Shown here: piece after piece, positions 1 to 5,377 of the stretch
How positions within the stretch are numbered: the stretch's first letter is position 1
Layout: each line of letters starts with the position of its first letter
NCBI GenBank assembly: GCA_016180145.1
Contig: JACPBT010000084.1
Coordinates: 1 to 16,552 of the forward strand
DNA length: 16,552 nt
Direction: 5' to 3'
Source of the DNA: Candidatus Woesearchaeota archaeon
GTDB taxonomy: Archaea; Nanobdellota; Nanobdellia; Woesearchaeales; UBA10216
The notes under the pieces: generated by a model
Told to the model about the DNA's origin: nothing
The model's input: the letters and a program-made list of their open reading frames with translations, nothing else
Database searches by the model: none
Position numbers and translations under genes: made by a program

Positions 1-1
1 A

Positions 2-109
2 CTGCCTGACAAACAGGTATTTTCAGAATCACTATACATAGCAGGAAATGTCACAAACTCAACCAGCACAATACTCAGAATATTCTACTGGAACAAACAG
101 CCAAACTGA
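2..109 (+). CDS. 3' end of an upstream gene (partial)
   Basis: Reading frame 2 is open from the window edge to a TGA at 107-109 and encodes about 35 residues that look like an ordinary protein tail, ending FYWNKQPN. The other two forward frames stop within the first 40 bases. A perfect 12-bp inverted repeat begins three bases after the stop, as expected for a gene end. The start lies outside the window, so no family can be named. The Asn/Thr/Ser-rich tail would suit a secreted or surface protein, but that is only a guess. Confidence 0.5.
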   Translation: MPDKQVFSESLYIAGNVTNSTSTILRIFYWNKQPN

Positions 110-111
110 GC

Positions 112-154
112 TTAAAACGACACAAGTTTTGACTTAACACAGGTGTCGTTTTAA
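112..154. repeat. Inverted repeat A, 12-bp perfect arms
   Basis: Arms 112-123 (TTAAAACGACAC) and 143-154 (GTGTCGTTTTAA) pair perfectly around a 19-nt spacer. It begins just after the stop of the upstream partial gene, and its right arm ends in a T-rich run, so a transcription terminator is possible. It is the first of three tandem inverted repeats. Confidence 0.85.
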
Positions 155-169
155 TGCGTTCATTCAGCA

Positions 170-238
170 GTCAAGAACCACACTGCTCAGAATATGCAAA
201 CCATACACAACACCAATCCCCGAATGGTGGTTCTTGAC
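170..238. repeat. Inverted repeat B, 12-bp perfect arms
   Basis: Arms 170-181 (GTCAAGAACCAC) and 227-238 (GTGGTTCTTGAC) pair perfectly around a 45-nt spacer, the longest spacer of the set. It lies 15 nt after repeat A and 5 nt before repeat C. No open frame of note crosses it. Confidence 0.85.
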
Positions 239-243
239 ACTTA

Positions 244-281
244 GTAACGGACAATGACAAGCAATTACTGATGTCCGCTAC
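244..281. repeat. Inverted repeat C, 9 of 10 bp paired
   Basis: Arms 244-253 (GTAACGGACA) and 272-281 (TGTCCGCTAC) pair with one mismatch across an 18-nt spacer. The right arm runs into GCTACCAACTA (277-287), a motif repeated exactly at 699-709 in the second array. It ends about 15 nt before the TATA box of the 81-aa gene. Confidence 0.7.
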
Positions 282-295
282 CAACTATTGCAAAA

Positions 296-321
296 CTTTA
301 TAAAAACAAAACACGGGAGAG
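296..321 (+). promoter_or_regulatory. TATA box and Shine-Dalgarno site of the 81-aa gene
   Basis: CTTTATAAAAAC at 296-307 is a good archaeal TATA box centred about 28 nt before the ATG at 328. GGGAGAG at 315-321 is a plausible Shine-Dalgarno site 6 nt before that ATG. Confidence 0.55.
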
Positions 322-327
322 TTAATA

Positions 328-573
328 ATGAAGATAACCATAGACACAAAAGAAGATAGCAACGAAGAGATAAAAAAACTCATAGCACTCCTTACCTCAC
401 TCATGGAGCAGGGAAGCATGCAGGCAGCAGAGCCGCAGCCAATAGTCGGGGAAGGAATATTCAGCATGTTTGAAGCAAAAACAGAACAAAACGAGCAGGC
501 AACCCTGCAAAGCACTCAGCAGAACAGCACAACAAAAGCAGAAGAAGAGCAGCCAAGAATAGTCCTATACTGA
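328..573 (+). CDS. Small acidic conserved-type archaeal protein, 81 aa, unknown function
   Basis: The protein opens with MKITIDTKEDSNEEIKKLI, a beta strand followed by an amphipathic helix (to about residue 30). A Gln/Ala/Glu-rich low-complexity middle with an IFSMFEAK patch (about 45-52) follows, and the protein ends in a hydrophobic RIVLY. From memory this opening and short hydrophobic end resemble small uncharacterised proteins common in DPANN archaea; I cannot verify this here. A TATA box sits 28 nt upstream and a GGGAGAG site precedes the ATG, so the start is well supported. The gene stands alone between two inverted-repeat arrays. No catalytic motif, signal peptide or membrane segment is visible, so it may be an adaptor or nucleic-acid-associated protein; this is a guess. 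Confidence 0.75.
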   Translation: MKITIDTKEDSNEEIKKLIALLTSLMEQGSMQAAEPQPIVGEGIFSMFEAKTEQNEQATLQSTQQNSTTKAEEEQPRIVLY

Positions 574-645
574 CCAAACTTTAAAAAAGTTCTGACATTT
601 AGCAGCGAACACAAATAATTGCACATAATTGTCCGCTACTATAGC

Positions 646-685
646 GGCGGACTTTAATAATCGTATAAAACTTGTAAAGTCCGCC
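646..685. repeat. Inverted repeat D, 11-bp perfect arms
   Basis: Arms 646-656 (GGCGGACTTTA) and 675-685 (TAAAGTCCGCC) pair perfectly around an 18-nt spacer. Just upstream, 632-646 holds a smaller palindrome, CCGCTA-CTA-TAGCGG, and TGTCCGCTAC at 630-639 repeats the right arm of repeat C (272-281). The gene-free stretch 574-893 is largely occupied by repeats D, E and F and the archease promoter. Confidence 0.85.
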
Positions 686-688
686 TAA

Positions 689-733
689 TATAGGCACGGC
701 TACCAACTACGGAAATTAATTTCCGTGCCTATA
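689..733. repeat. Inverted repeat E, 11-bp perfect arms plus 16-bp palindrome
   Basis: Arms 689-699 (TATAGGCACGG) and 723-733 (CCGTGCCTATA) pair perfectly around a 23-nt spacer. A perfect 16-bp palindrome, CGGAAATTAATTTCCG, at 710-725 overlaps the right arm, so two alternative pairings compete. It starts 3 nt after repeat D. Confidence 0.85.
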
Positions 734-738
734 AATTG

Positions 739-777
739 AAAACGACATACAAGATGTATCAAAACTTATGTCTTTTT
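739..777. repeat. Inverted repeat F, 10 of 11 bp paired
   Basis: Arms 739-749 (AAAACGACATA) and 767-777 (TATGTCTTTTT) pair with one mismatch around a 17-nt spacer. It follows repeat E after 5 nt and is the last of the D-E-F array. The left arm shares AAAACGACA with the left arm of repeat A (114-122). Confidence 0.65.
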
Positions 778-893
778 ATAATTTTAGCTTAACAGTCATA
801 GCAGTTGCGGCTACTGATGCTGCAAATTACCATAGCACGCATTAGTTTACCTCTTTCGCAAAGATTAAAAAAGGCAGAAGAAACACGCTGTTT

Positions 894-1313
894 ATGAAGA
901 AATACGAATACCTGCCGCACACAGCAGATGTGAAATTCAGGGCATACGGAAAAAACCTTGAAGAAACATTCTCAAACGCAGCAACAGCAATGATGAACGT
1001 AATGGTAGACACCAAAAACGTGAAAGCGGCAACAGCCAAGAAGATAAAAGCGGAGGGAGATGATTTGCAAGCCCTCCTCTACAACTTCCTTGAGCAGTTC
1101 CTCATACTGATGGACTCTGAAAATCTTTTCCTGACAACAATAAAAACGCTGAAAATAACAACCAACAAAAAAAACGGCAGCTATAAACTTACAGCAACAA
1201 TTGCAGGCGACGACGCAGGAAAATACGAAACAACAGGACCTCAGGTAAAAGCGATAACCTACAATGACATGACAGTCACAGACAAAATGGCACAGGCGGT
1301 TGTGGATATATAA
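894..1313 (+). CDS. Archease (RtcB activator), 139 aa
   Basis: Archease promotes guanylylation and turnover of the RNA ligase RtcB, which seals tRNA exons after intron removal. The signature HTAD with Asp12 in the family's metal-binding position is present (residues 9-12), as are the acidic helix at DLQALLYNFLEQFL, the KAITYNDM strand near the C-terminus and the closing VVDI. Length is close to the usual archaeal size of about 140 aa. An AT-rich TATA-like stretch at about 863-875 lies 26 nt before the ATG. Its stop codon (1311-1313) directly abuts the stop of the convergent HepT-like gene (1314-1316). The last 31 bases include a 23-bp sequence (1281-1303) repeated exactly at 2029-2051. Its partner rtcB lies 1.5 kb downstream but is broken. 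Confidence 0.93.
   Translation: MKKYEYLPHTADVKFRAYGKNLEETFSNAATAMMNVMVDTKNVKAATAKKIKAEGDDLQALLYNFLEQFLILMDSENLFLTTIKTLKITTNKKNGSYKLTATIAGDDAGKYETTGPQVKAITYNDMTVTDKMAQAVVDI
1281..1303 (+). repeat. 23-bp direct repeat, copy 1 (inside archease)
   Basis: The 23 bases from GACAAAATGG to GCGGTTGT encode the archease residues DKMAQAVV and recur without mismatch at 2029-2051. The bases just outside differ on both sides, so the match is exactly 23 bp. With copy 2 it brackets the HepT/MntA cassette. Confidence 0.9.
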
Positions 1314-1685
1314 CTACTGCTTTTTTCCTTCTTCATTCTCCAAATCCCTCAATACCGCTTTCATGCTCTCCTTCACGCGAGGCAATTCATTGAATATGAC
1401 GTCCCAAACCAGCGTGTAATCTATACCAAAGTAAGCATGAATAAGCCTGTCCCTCATACCCGCCATTTCCTGCCAAGGGATATCTGCATGTTTTCTTCTT
1501 ATTTTTTCAGGAATCTGCTTTGCAGCTTCACCAATAACCTCAAGCTTCCTGACAACAGCACTGGAAGTCTTATCATCATCATGCATATCTTCAAGCTGCA
1601 TGCCTTCAACGAACTCTTGTATAGAATCTATGGCGGCTATTATATCTTTAACGATAAGCTGTAATTTCTTATCACACTGCAACAA
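1314..1685 (-). CDS. HEPN toxin, HepT/DUF86-like, 123 aa
   Basis: This all-helical protein carries the HepT catalytic signature R-X4-H-X-Y at residues 78-85 (RDRLIHAY), followed by FGIDYTLVWDVI, which is typical of the DUF86/HepT family. Known HepT proteins are RNases inactivated when the cognate MntA nucleotidyltransferase AMPylates the motif tyrosine. The gene overlaps the upstream mntA-like gene by 14 nt if the TTG at 1685 is the start; an in-frame TTG at 1682 is the alternative. GGAGG at about 1688-1692 (minus-strand sense) serves as the ribosome site. No ATG in this frame would keep the first helix. The stop abuts the archease stop, so the two genes converge with zero spacing. Confidence 0.9.
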   Translation of the reverse strand: MLQCDKKLQLIVKDIIAAIDSIQEFVEGMQLEDMHDDDKTSSAVVRKLEVIGEAAKQIPEKIRRKHADIPWQEMAGMRDRLIHAYFGIDYTLVWDVIFNELPRVKESMKAVLRDLENEEGKKQ

Positions 1686-1992
1686 CCTCCTTTAAAATCT
1701 CATCCCTCAACTCACTCCTGACGGCCCTTTCAGGGACAACATCAACCTTTAAACTCAGCTTATTCTCAAGGAAATCCGCAAGCGCTACCAAATCAAACAA
1801 AGAAGCACCTTTGTCAAACCTCACCAGGATGTCAACATCACTTCTCTTTTTCTGTTCGCCCCGTGCATAAGAGCCGAAAATGCCAACGACTTCCGCCTTG
1901 TAGTCTTCTTTTATACGCCATTCCAGCTTTTTTAGAGTCCTGCGTATACTTTCAAGCGAGTGACCAGCCCTTCTTCCCCCCTTCAACACCAT
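1672..1992 (-). CDS. Minimal nucleotidyltransferase antitoxin, MntA-like, 106 aa
   Basis: The Pol-beta-fold nucleotidyltransferase motif GS-X10-DXD is intact at residues 40-54 (GSYARGEQKKRSDVD), preceded by the usual helix and a VVGIFG strand. A third acidic position is plausible at KVDVV, where the family usually has its distal Asp. MntA proteins transfer AMP to HepT and neutralise it. I chose the ATG at 1992; a TTG two codons upstream is possible. A TATA box (2014-2023) centred about 26 nt upstream implies a leaderless message. The cassette therefore has its own promoter, which sits immediately inside the second copy of the 23-bp repeat. Confidence 0.9.
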   Translation of the reverse strand: MVLKGGRRAGHSLESIRRTLKKLEWRIKEDYKAEVVGIFGSYARGEQKKRSDVDILVRFDKGASLFDLVALADFLENKLSLKVDVVPERAVRSELRDEILKEVVAV

Positions 1993-2013
1993 ACACAATT
2001 TGTTTTATCAGAA

Positions 2014-2023
2014 CTATATAAAT
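2014..2023 (-). promoter_or_regulatory. TATA box of the HepT/MntA cassette
   Basis: ATTTATATAG on the minus strand is centred about 26 nt before the ATG at 1992. It ends 6 nt before the second 23-bp repeat copy, so the promoter lies within the flanked segment. Confidence 0.6.
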
Positions 2024-2028
2024 CTGTT

Positions 2029-2051
2029 GACAAAATGGCACAGGCGGTTGT
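2029..2051 (+). repeat. 23-bp direct repeat, copy 2 (intergenic)
   Basis: An exact copy of archease bases 1281-1303, 748 bp downstream and in the same orientation. Here it is not part of a recognisable coding frame and is followed by unrelated sequence (AATCTTTCTG), so only the 23 bases are duplicated. Confidence 0.9.
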
Positions 2052-2142
2052 AATCTTTCTGTTTTCGCGGTTATGTCATGGTTACACTTTGTAGTTGGTT
2101 GGACAATACAGGCAAGAAAAGACAGAAATACAGGCAGCTGAC

Positions 2143-2158
2143 ATATAAATATTTATAA
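2143..2158 (+). promoter_or_regulatory. TATA box of the 203-aa gene
   Basis: ATATAAATATTTATAA is a strong archaeal TATA region; its 3' half is centred about 28 nt before the ATG at 2182, which predicts a leaderless transcript. Confidence 0.6.
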
Positions 2159-2181
2159 GCCAACAGCAACCACCTATCTAC

Positions 2182-2793
2182 ATGGCAATAAGGCAGGATA
2201 CGGATAATCGGGCAGTTCTTGAAGAAAGAGAGAAAATGCTGAGGATTTTAACAGCAGCCAACAGGCAACTAACAGAAACTCTCATCCAATACATGCTGTC
2301 AATCCCGTCTTCAGCACAGCCAAATTCAAGACTTACAATCTACAATCTTAACGGTGTTACGCTTCGTATGAACGACACAGTAATGTCGGCGAGAGGAGGC
2401 GGGAAAAGAAGTTTTACAACGCCTGGCGTGCTTTTTTATGATATGGTCATAAGCCAGCAGGGTGGAATAACAATAGTCAGACACGGGGAAGGAAAGCCTT
2501 ATTATGGCAGAATAATCGGGGCAGTTGACGAGGAAACAGTTCAGGGAAGATTTAACGGTGCTACAGGACTATTGACTGCAATAGGCCCTGCGGCAACTAT
2601 AACAGAAGTTACCACTCCCCCGATGGCTGGCACAGAGCAAGGGCGAGTGGTCTTCCCCCACAGAATATTAAGATATTTCAGTCCCTACATTGAGCAGGGG
2701 TCATACATATTCGGCGTGCGCATACAGGCAGATAAAACACCAGAATTCTCACTTGAAGGCAGAGTAACTGAAATAATCAGGGAATCACAATAA
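2182..2793 (+). CDS. Unknown protein, 203 aa
   Basis: I do not recognise this protein. It begins with a charged amphipathic helix of about 40 residues (EEREKMLRILTAANRQLTET) that could form a coiled coil. About 150 residues rich in short beta strands, glycine and threonine follow (for example GGITIVRHGEGKPYYGRIIG and the ATITEVTTPP region). There is no signal peptide, membrane segment, Cys cluster or clear catalytic motif. A strong TATA box 28 nt upstream supports the ATG start and a leaderless mRNA. The gene ends 51 nt before rtcB, on the same strand, with an AT-rich possible promoter in between, so co-transcription is uncertain. Confidence 0.75.
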   Translation: MAIRQDTDNRAVLEEREKMLRILTAANRQLTETLIQYMLSIPSSAQPNSRLTIYNLNGVTLRMNDTVMSARGGGKRSFTTPGVLFYDMVISQQGGITIVRHGEGKPYYGRIIGAVDEETVQGRFNGATGLLTAIGPAATITEVTTPPMAGTEQGRVVFPHRILRYFSPYIEQGSYIFGVRIQADKTPEFSLEGRVTEIIRESQ

Positions 2794-2844
2794 ATCTTTT
2801 TAAATTAAGGCAGAAGCTAAACAGGCTGAGGCAAAAAACACAGC

Positions 2845-3030
2845 ATGGAACTTAAAAAAATATCAGACTACGAATGGGAAATCCCCAGAAGTTCAGGAAT
2901 GAAAGTACCTGCAAGAATATACGCATCAGAAAAGCTTGTTGAGAAAATAAAGCAGGACAGAACCTTAATGCAGGCAGCAAACGTAGCATGGCTGCAGGGA
3001 ATACAAAAATTCAGCTATGGTACGACATAA
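2845..3030 (+). pseudogene. rtcB: N-terminal fragment of RtcB RNA ligase (61 aa)
   Basis: Residues 1-58 match the start of archaeal RtcB: a short strand, MKVPARIYASEKLVEKI, then a hydrophobic helix ending GIQKFSY. In intact RtcB this is followed by about 32 residues including an MPD-x-H-x-G-x-G-x-P-I-G-G segment and then YDINCGVR. Here the codon for Tyr58 (3016-3018) is followed by only two bases before the TAC of YDINCG (3021), so the frame shifts and stops at 3028-3030. Two bases in place of about 96 means roughly 94 nt are missing and the reading frame is lost. An AT-rich stretch near 2799-2807 may be the promoter. An assembly collapse would look the same. Confidence 0.85.
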
Positions 3031-4172
3031 ATTGCGGGGTGCGGCTCCTAAGAACAGACTGGACTGAAGACGAAATAAGGCCAAAACTTAAACAACTGCT
3101 AAACGAGCTCTTCAACGAGATACCCAGCGGAGTAGGCAGGGGAGGGCAGACAAAGCTCTCAAAAGATGAAATAATGGAACTGCTCGCAAAAGGAAGCAAA
3201 TGGAGCCTTGAACGCGGCTACGGAATAAAAGCAGATTTAGACACAACAGAAGAATACGGCTGGCTAAAACAGGCAGAGCCTGGCTTTGTATCAGAATCAG
3301 CAATAGCAAGAGGCAGGCCCCAACTCGGAACATTAGGAGCCGGAAACCACTTCCTTGAAATACAGAAAGTGGATGAAATATATGACGAAAAAACAGCCAA
3401 AGCATTTGGGATAGAAGGAAAAGGGCAGGTAACAGTAATGGTGCACTGCGGAAGCAGGGGTTTTGGGCATCAGGTAGCATCAGACTACATAAAACTCATG
3501 GAAAAAAAATATGGCTTTGAGCACCTGCCGGACAGGGAGCTTGTAAACGCGCCATTCAACTCAGAACTCGGACAGAGATACTTCAAGGCAATGTGCGCAG
3601 GAATGAACTACGCATTTGCAAACAGGCAGATGATAGTCCACTGGATAAGAAACAGCTTCAAAAAGGTAATGGGCAGCGACGAAGGAATGAAACAGGTATA
3701 TGACGTATGCCACAACATAGCCAAAGTGGAAAAGCACACGATAGACAGCTCAACAATGGAGCTTTGCGTGCACAGAAAAGGCGCAACAAGAAGCTTCGGG
3801 CCCGGAAGGGAAGAAGTAAATGAGATATACCAAAAAACAGGGCAGCCAATATTCATACCCGGAAGCATGGCAACAGCAAGCTATGTATTAGTAGGAACTG
3901 AAGAAGCAGAGCAAAAAAGCTTCGGAAGCACAGCACACGGGGCAGGAAGGGAAATGAGCCGGGCAGAAGCAATAAGCAGATACAGGGGAGAGGCAGTCGC
4001 AAAAGAAATGGAAAAAATGAACATACTCGTAAAAGCAGCAAGCTGGAAAGGCATAGCAGAAGAGGCGGCACCGGCATACAAAGACATAGACGAAGTTGTT
4101 AAAGTATCTGACAAAGCCGGGCTTGGAAAAACAGTAGCAAGATTGATACCGCTCGGAGTGGTGAAAGGATGA
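2988..4172 (+). CDS. rtcB: RtcB RNA-splicing ligase, main catalytic part; 5' end broken
   Basis: RtcB joins 2',3'-cyclic phosphate and 5'-OH RNA ends using GTP and Mn2+, and is the archaeal tRNA-splicing ligase. From 3021 the frame is intact for about 383 residues. All hallmark motifs are visible: YDINCGVRLLRT with the Asp and Cys metal ligands, GAGNHFLEIQ and MVHCGSRGFGHQ with metal-binding His, VHRKGATRSF, PGSMATASYVL, STAHGAGREMSR with the guanylylated His, and the terminal PLGVVKG. The ATG at 2988 lies inside the N-terminal fragment in another frame; its first 11 residues (MAAGNTKIQLW) are unlike RtcB and are probably an artefact of the break. Rejoined with about 32 missing residues the protein would be about 473 aa, normal for archaea. 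The stop overlaps the next gene by 4 nt. Confidence 0.88.
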   Translation: MAAGNTKIQLWYDINCGVRLLRTDWTEDEIRPKLKQLLNELFNEIPSGVGRGGQTKLSKDEIMELLAKGSKWSLERGYGIKADLDTTEEYGWLKQAEPGFVSESAIARGRPQLGTLGAGNHFLEIQKVDEIYDEKTAKAFGIEGKGQVTVMVHCGSRGFGHQVASDYIKLMEKKYGFEHLPDRELVNAPFNSELGQRYFKAMCAGMNYAFANRQMIVHWIRNSFKKVMGSDEGMKQVYDVCHNIAKVEKHTIDSSTMELCVHRKGATRSFGPGREEVNEIYQKTGQPIFIPGSMATASYVLVGTEEAEQKSFGSTAHGAGREMSRAEAISRYRGEAVAKEMEKMNILVKAASWKGIAEEAAPAYKDIDEVVKVSDKAGLGKTVARLIPLGVVKG

Positions 4173-4636
4173 GCGACAGAATTGATGAAGTTGTTGAAAA
4201 CCTTCTCGCACAGACAGGCATAGACGTAAGCGGATTTAAAGGAGAACAGCCGCAGAAGCAGCAGCCAAAGCCTTTTGAAGGAAAAGTCCAGGTAGTGCTT
4301 GCATACAAAAACCAAGACCTCATAGCATACTGCCTAATAATAGGCGCGGTTGAGGAGTCGGAAATAAAGGCTGATAGCGTTGTGGGGCAAATAATCTACG
4401 AGATAAGCGACCTTAAAACCTTTGTAGAGGAATACGAGGCAGGGCTGAAGCAAATAGGAGTGCTAACCCACATAAACCCTCTTGAGCTTCACATCATGAA
4501 TAGCCGCCTGACAGCCATAAAAATGGAAAAAAGGCTGGATGACTGGCAAGGCGCGAGACTGCTTGAGGCAGTAAAAATCATGAGCTATGTCATCAGAGGA
4601 AATGTGCCGCCTGAAATGCTTAAGGATTACAGCTGA
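4169..4636 (+). CDS. Unknown protein coupled to rtcB, 155 aa
   Basis: I do not recognise this family. The ATG overlaps the rtcB stop as ATGA, so translation is probably coupled. Residues 1-40 look flexible (a Gln/Lys/Pro-rich linker, KQQPKP). About residues 40-75 form hydrophobic strands (VQVVLAYKNQDLIAYCLIIG), and the rest is mostly helical and charged, with LLEAVKIMSYVIRGNVPPEM near the end. There is no signal peptide or metal motif. Tight coupling suggests a role in RNA ligation or repair, but that is guilt by association. It converges with the metallophosphoesterase with one base between stop codons. Confidence 0.75.
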   Translation: MSDRIDEVVENLLAQTGIDVSGFKGEQPQKQQPKPFEGKVQVVLAYKNQDLIAYCLIIGAVEESEIKADSVVGQIIYEISDLKTFVEEYEAGLKQIGVLTHINPLELHIMNSRLTAIKMEKRLDDWQGARLLEAVKIMSYVIRGNVPPEMLKDYS

Positions 4637-4637
4637 G

Positions 4638-5240
4638 CTAAACCTCAATAACCTTACCAACCTTGCTGACATTAATAACCCGTGTAGAGCCAATAGTTTC
4701 CTCAAGCCCCGAAGCCTCGTGAACGTGGCTGCACAGCAAGATGTCTGGCTTAAGCGCATGAATAGCCTTGGTAACGCCCTCACTGCCCTTAACAAAGCTT
4801 GAGAACCTTTCCATCATAGACTCAGCAGGGTGGACATGCGTAACCATAATCCTCTTCTTAGCATCCTTAACATAATTATGAGAACGATAGAGATGGTAGA
4901 AAATATCATCCTCAGAAAGCTGGAACAAGCCGCAATTGGCACCACCGCACCCAAACAGGGCGACATCACCCTTAACCAAGCTACCCTCATGAAGATTTGT
5001 AACACCATACTTCCTGGCAAGAAAATCAACAGCAGCAAAAGTCTCATGGTTGCCGTGAATCAGGGCAACATCCTTACCCCTGCTGACGAAAGGGCCGACT
5101 ATGTTATCAGTGCTTGCCTCACCAAAAGTCAAATCACCAGCCAGCACAACCAAATCAACATTCTCATCCACAGCCTGAGCAGCAAGCTTCTCAATCAAAT
5201 CAGCATTGCTGTGCAGGCAACCGGCAGCAAGTATCTTCAT
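4638..5240 (-). CDS. Calcineurin-like metallophosphoesterase, 200 aa, odd motif I
   Basis: The calcineurin-like fold motifs appear in order: motif I (residues 7-10, GCLH), LAGD (Asp36), HGNHE (Asn64-His65), VTHVHP, and CSHVHE. This family hydrolyses phosphomono- or diesters with a di-metal centre; the substrate here is unknown. The odd point is Cys8, where the family's D-x-H metal ligand Asp is expected; the codon TGC lies at 5217-5219. All other ligands are in place. Length is normal for the short archaeal members. A TATA box (5261-5270) about 27 nt upstream of the ATG points to a leaderless transcript. It converges with the 155-aa gene. Confidence 0.88.
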   Translation of the reverse strand: MKILAAGCLHSNADLIEKLAAQAVDENVDLVVLAGDLTFGEASTDNIVGPFVSRGKDVALIHGNHETFAAVDFLARKYGVTNLHEGSLVKGDVALFGCGGANCGLFQLSEDDIFYHLYRSHNYVKDAKKRIMVTHVHPAESMMERFSSFVKGSEGVTKAIHALKPDILLCSHVHEASGLEETIGSTRVINVSKVGKVIEV

Positions 5241-5260
5241 AGCACAAAAGAGGGATGAAC

Positions 5261-5270
5261 GAGTATTTAA
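5261..5270 (-). promoter_or_regulatory. TATA box of the metallophosphoesterase gene
   Basis: TTAAATACTC on the minus strand, about 27 nt before the ATG at 5240, fits a leaderless archaeal promoter. Confidence 0.5.
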
Positions 5271-5377
5271 GCCTGCCGCTTACAGACATTTTTGGAGAGA
5301 AGACAGGTGAAAAACACAATTAATACACATCTCCAATGCATAATTTAGCCATAAAGTGTAGATTTGCCAATGGAGAC

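Noticed and set aside
112..777. CRISPR array
   Set aside because: Although repeat-and-spacer-like in spacing, the arms are inverted, differ from unit to unit and are not direct repeats; no cas gene is present.
1281..2051. Tandem duplication of archease
   Set aside because: Only 23 bp match; sequence on either side of the second copy shows no resemblance to the gene, so a simple gene duplication is not supported.
3016..3021. Archaeal intron or intein explaining the RtcB break
   Set aside because: Those would add sequence between the two coding parts, whereas here conserved sequence is missing.
3881..4315. Long minus-strand open frames opposite rtcB
   Set aside because: They are rich in Cys, Phe, Leu and Ser, as expected for the antisense of a charged protein gene, and overlap clear RtcB motifs.
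4830..5258. 142-aa plus-strand open frame opposite the metallophosphoesterase
   Set aside because: It is antisense to a gene with all family motifs, has no recognisable domain and no promoter or ribosome site.
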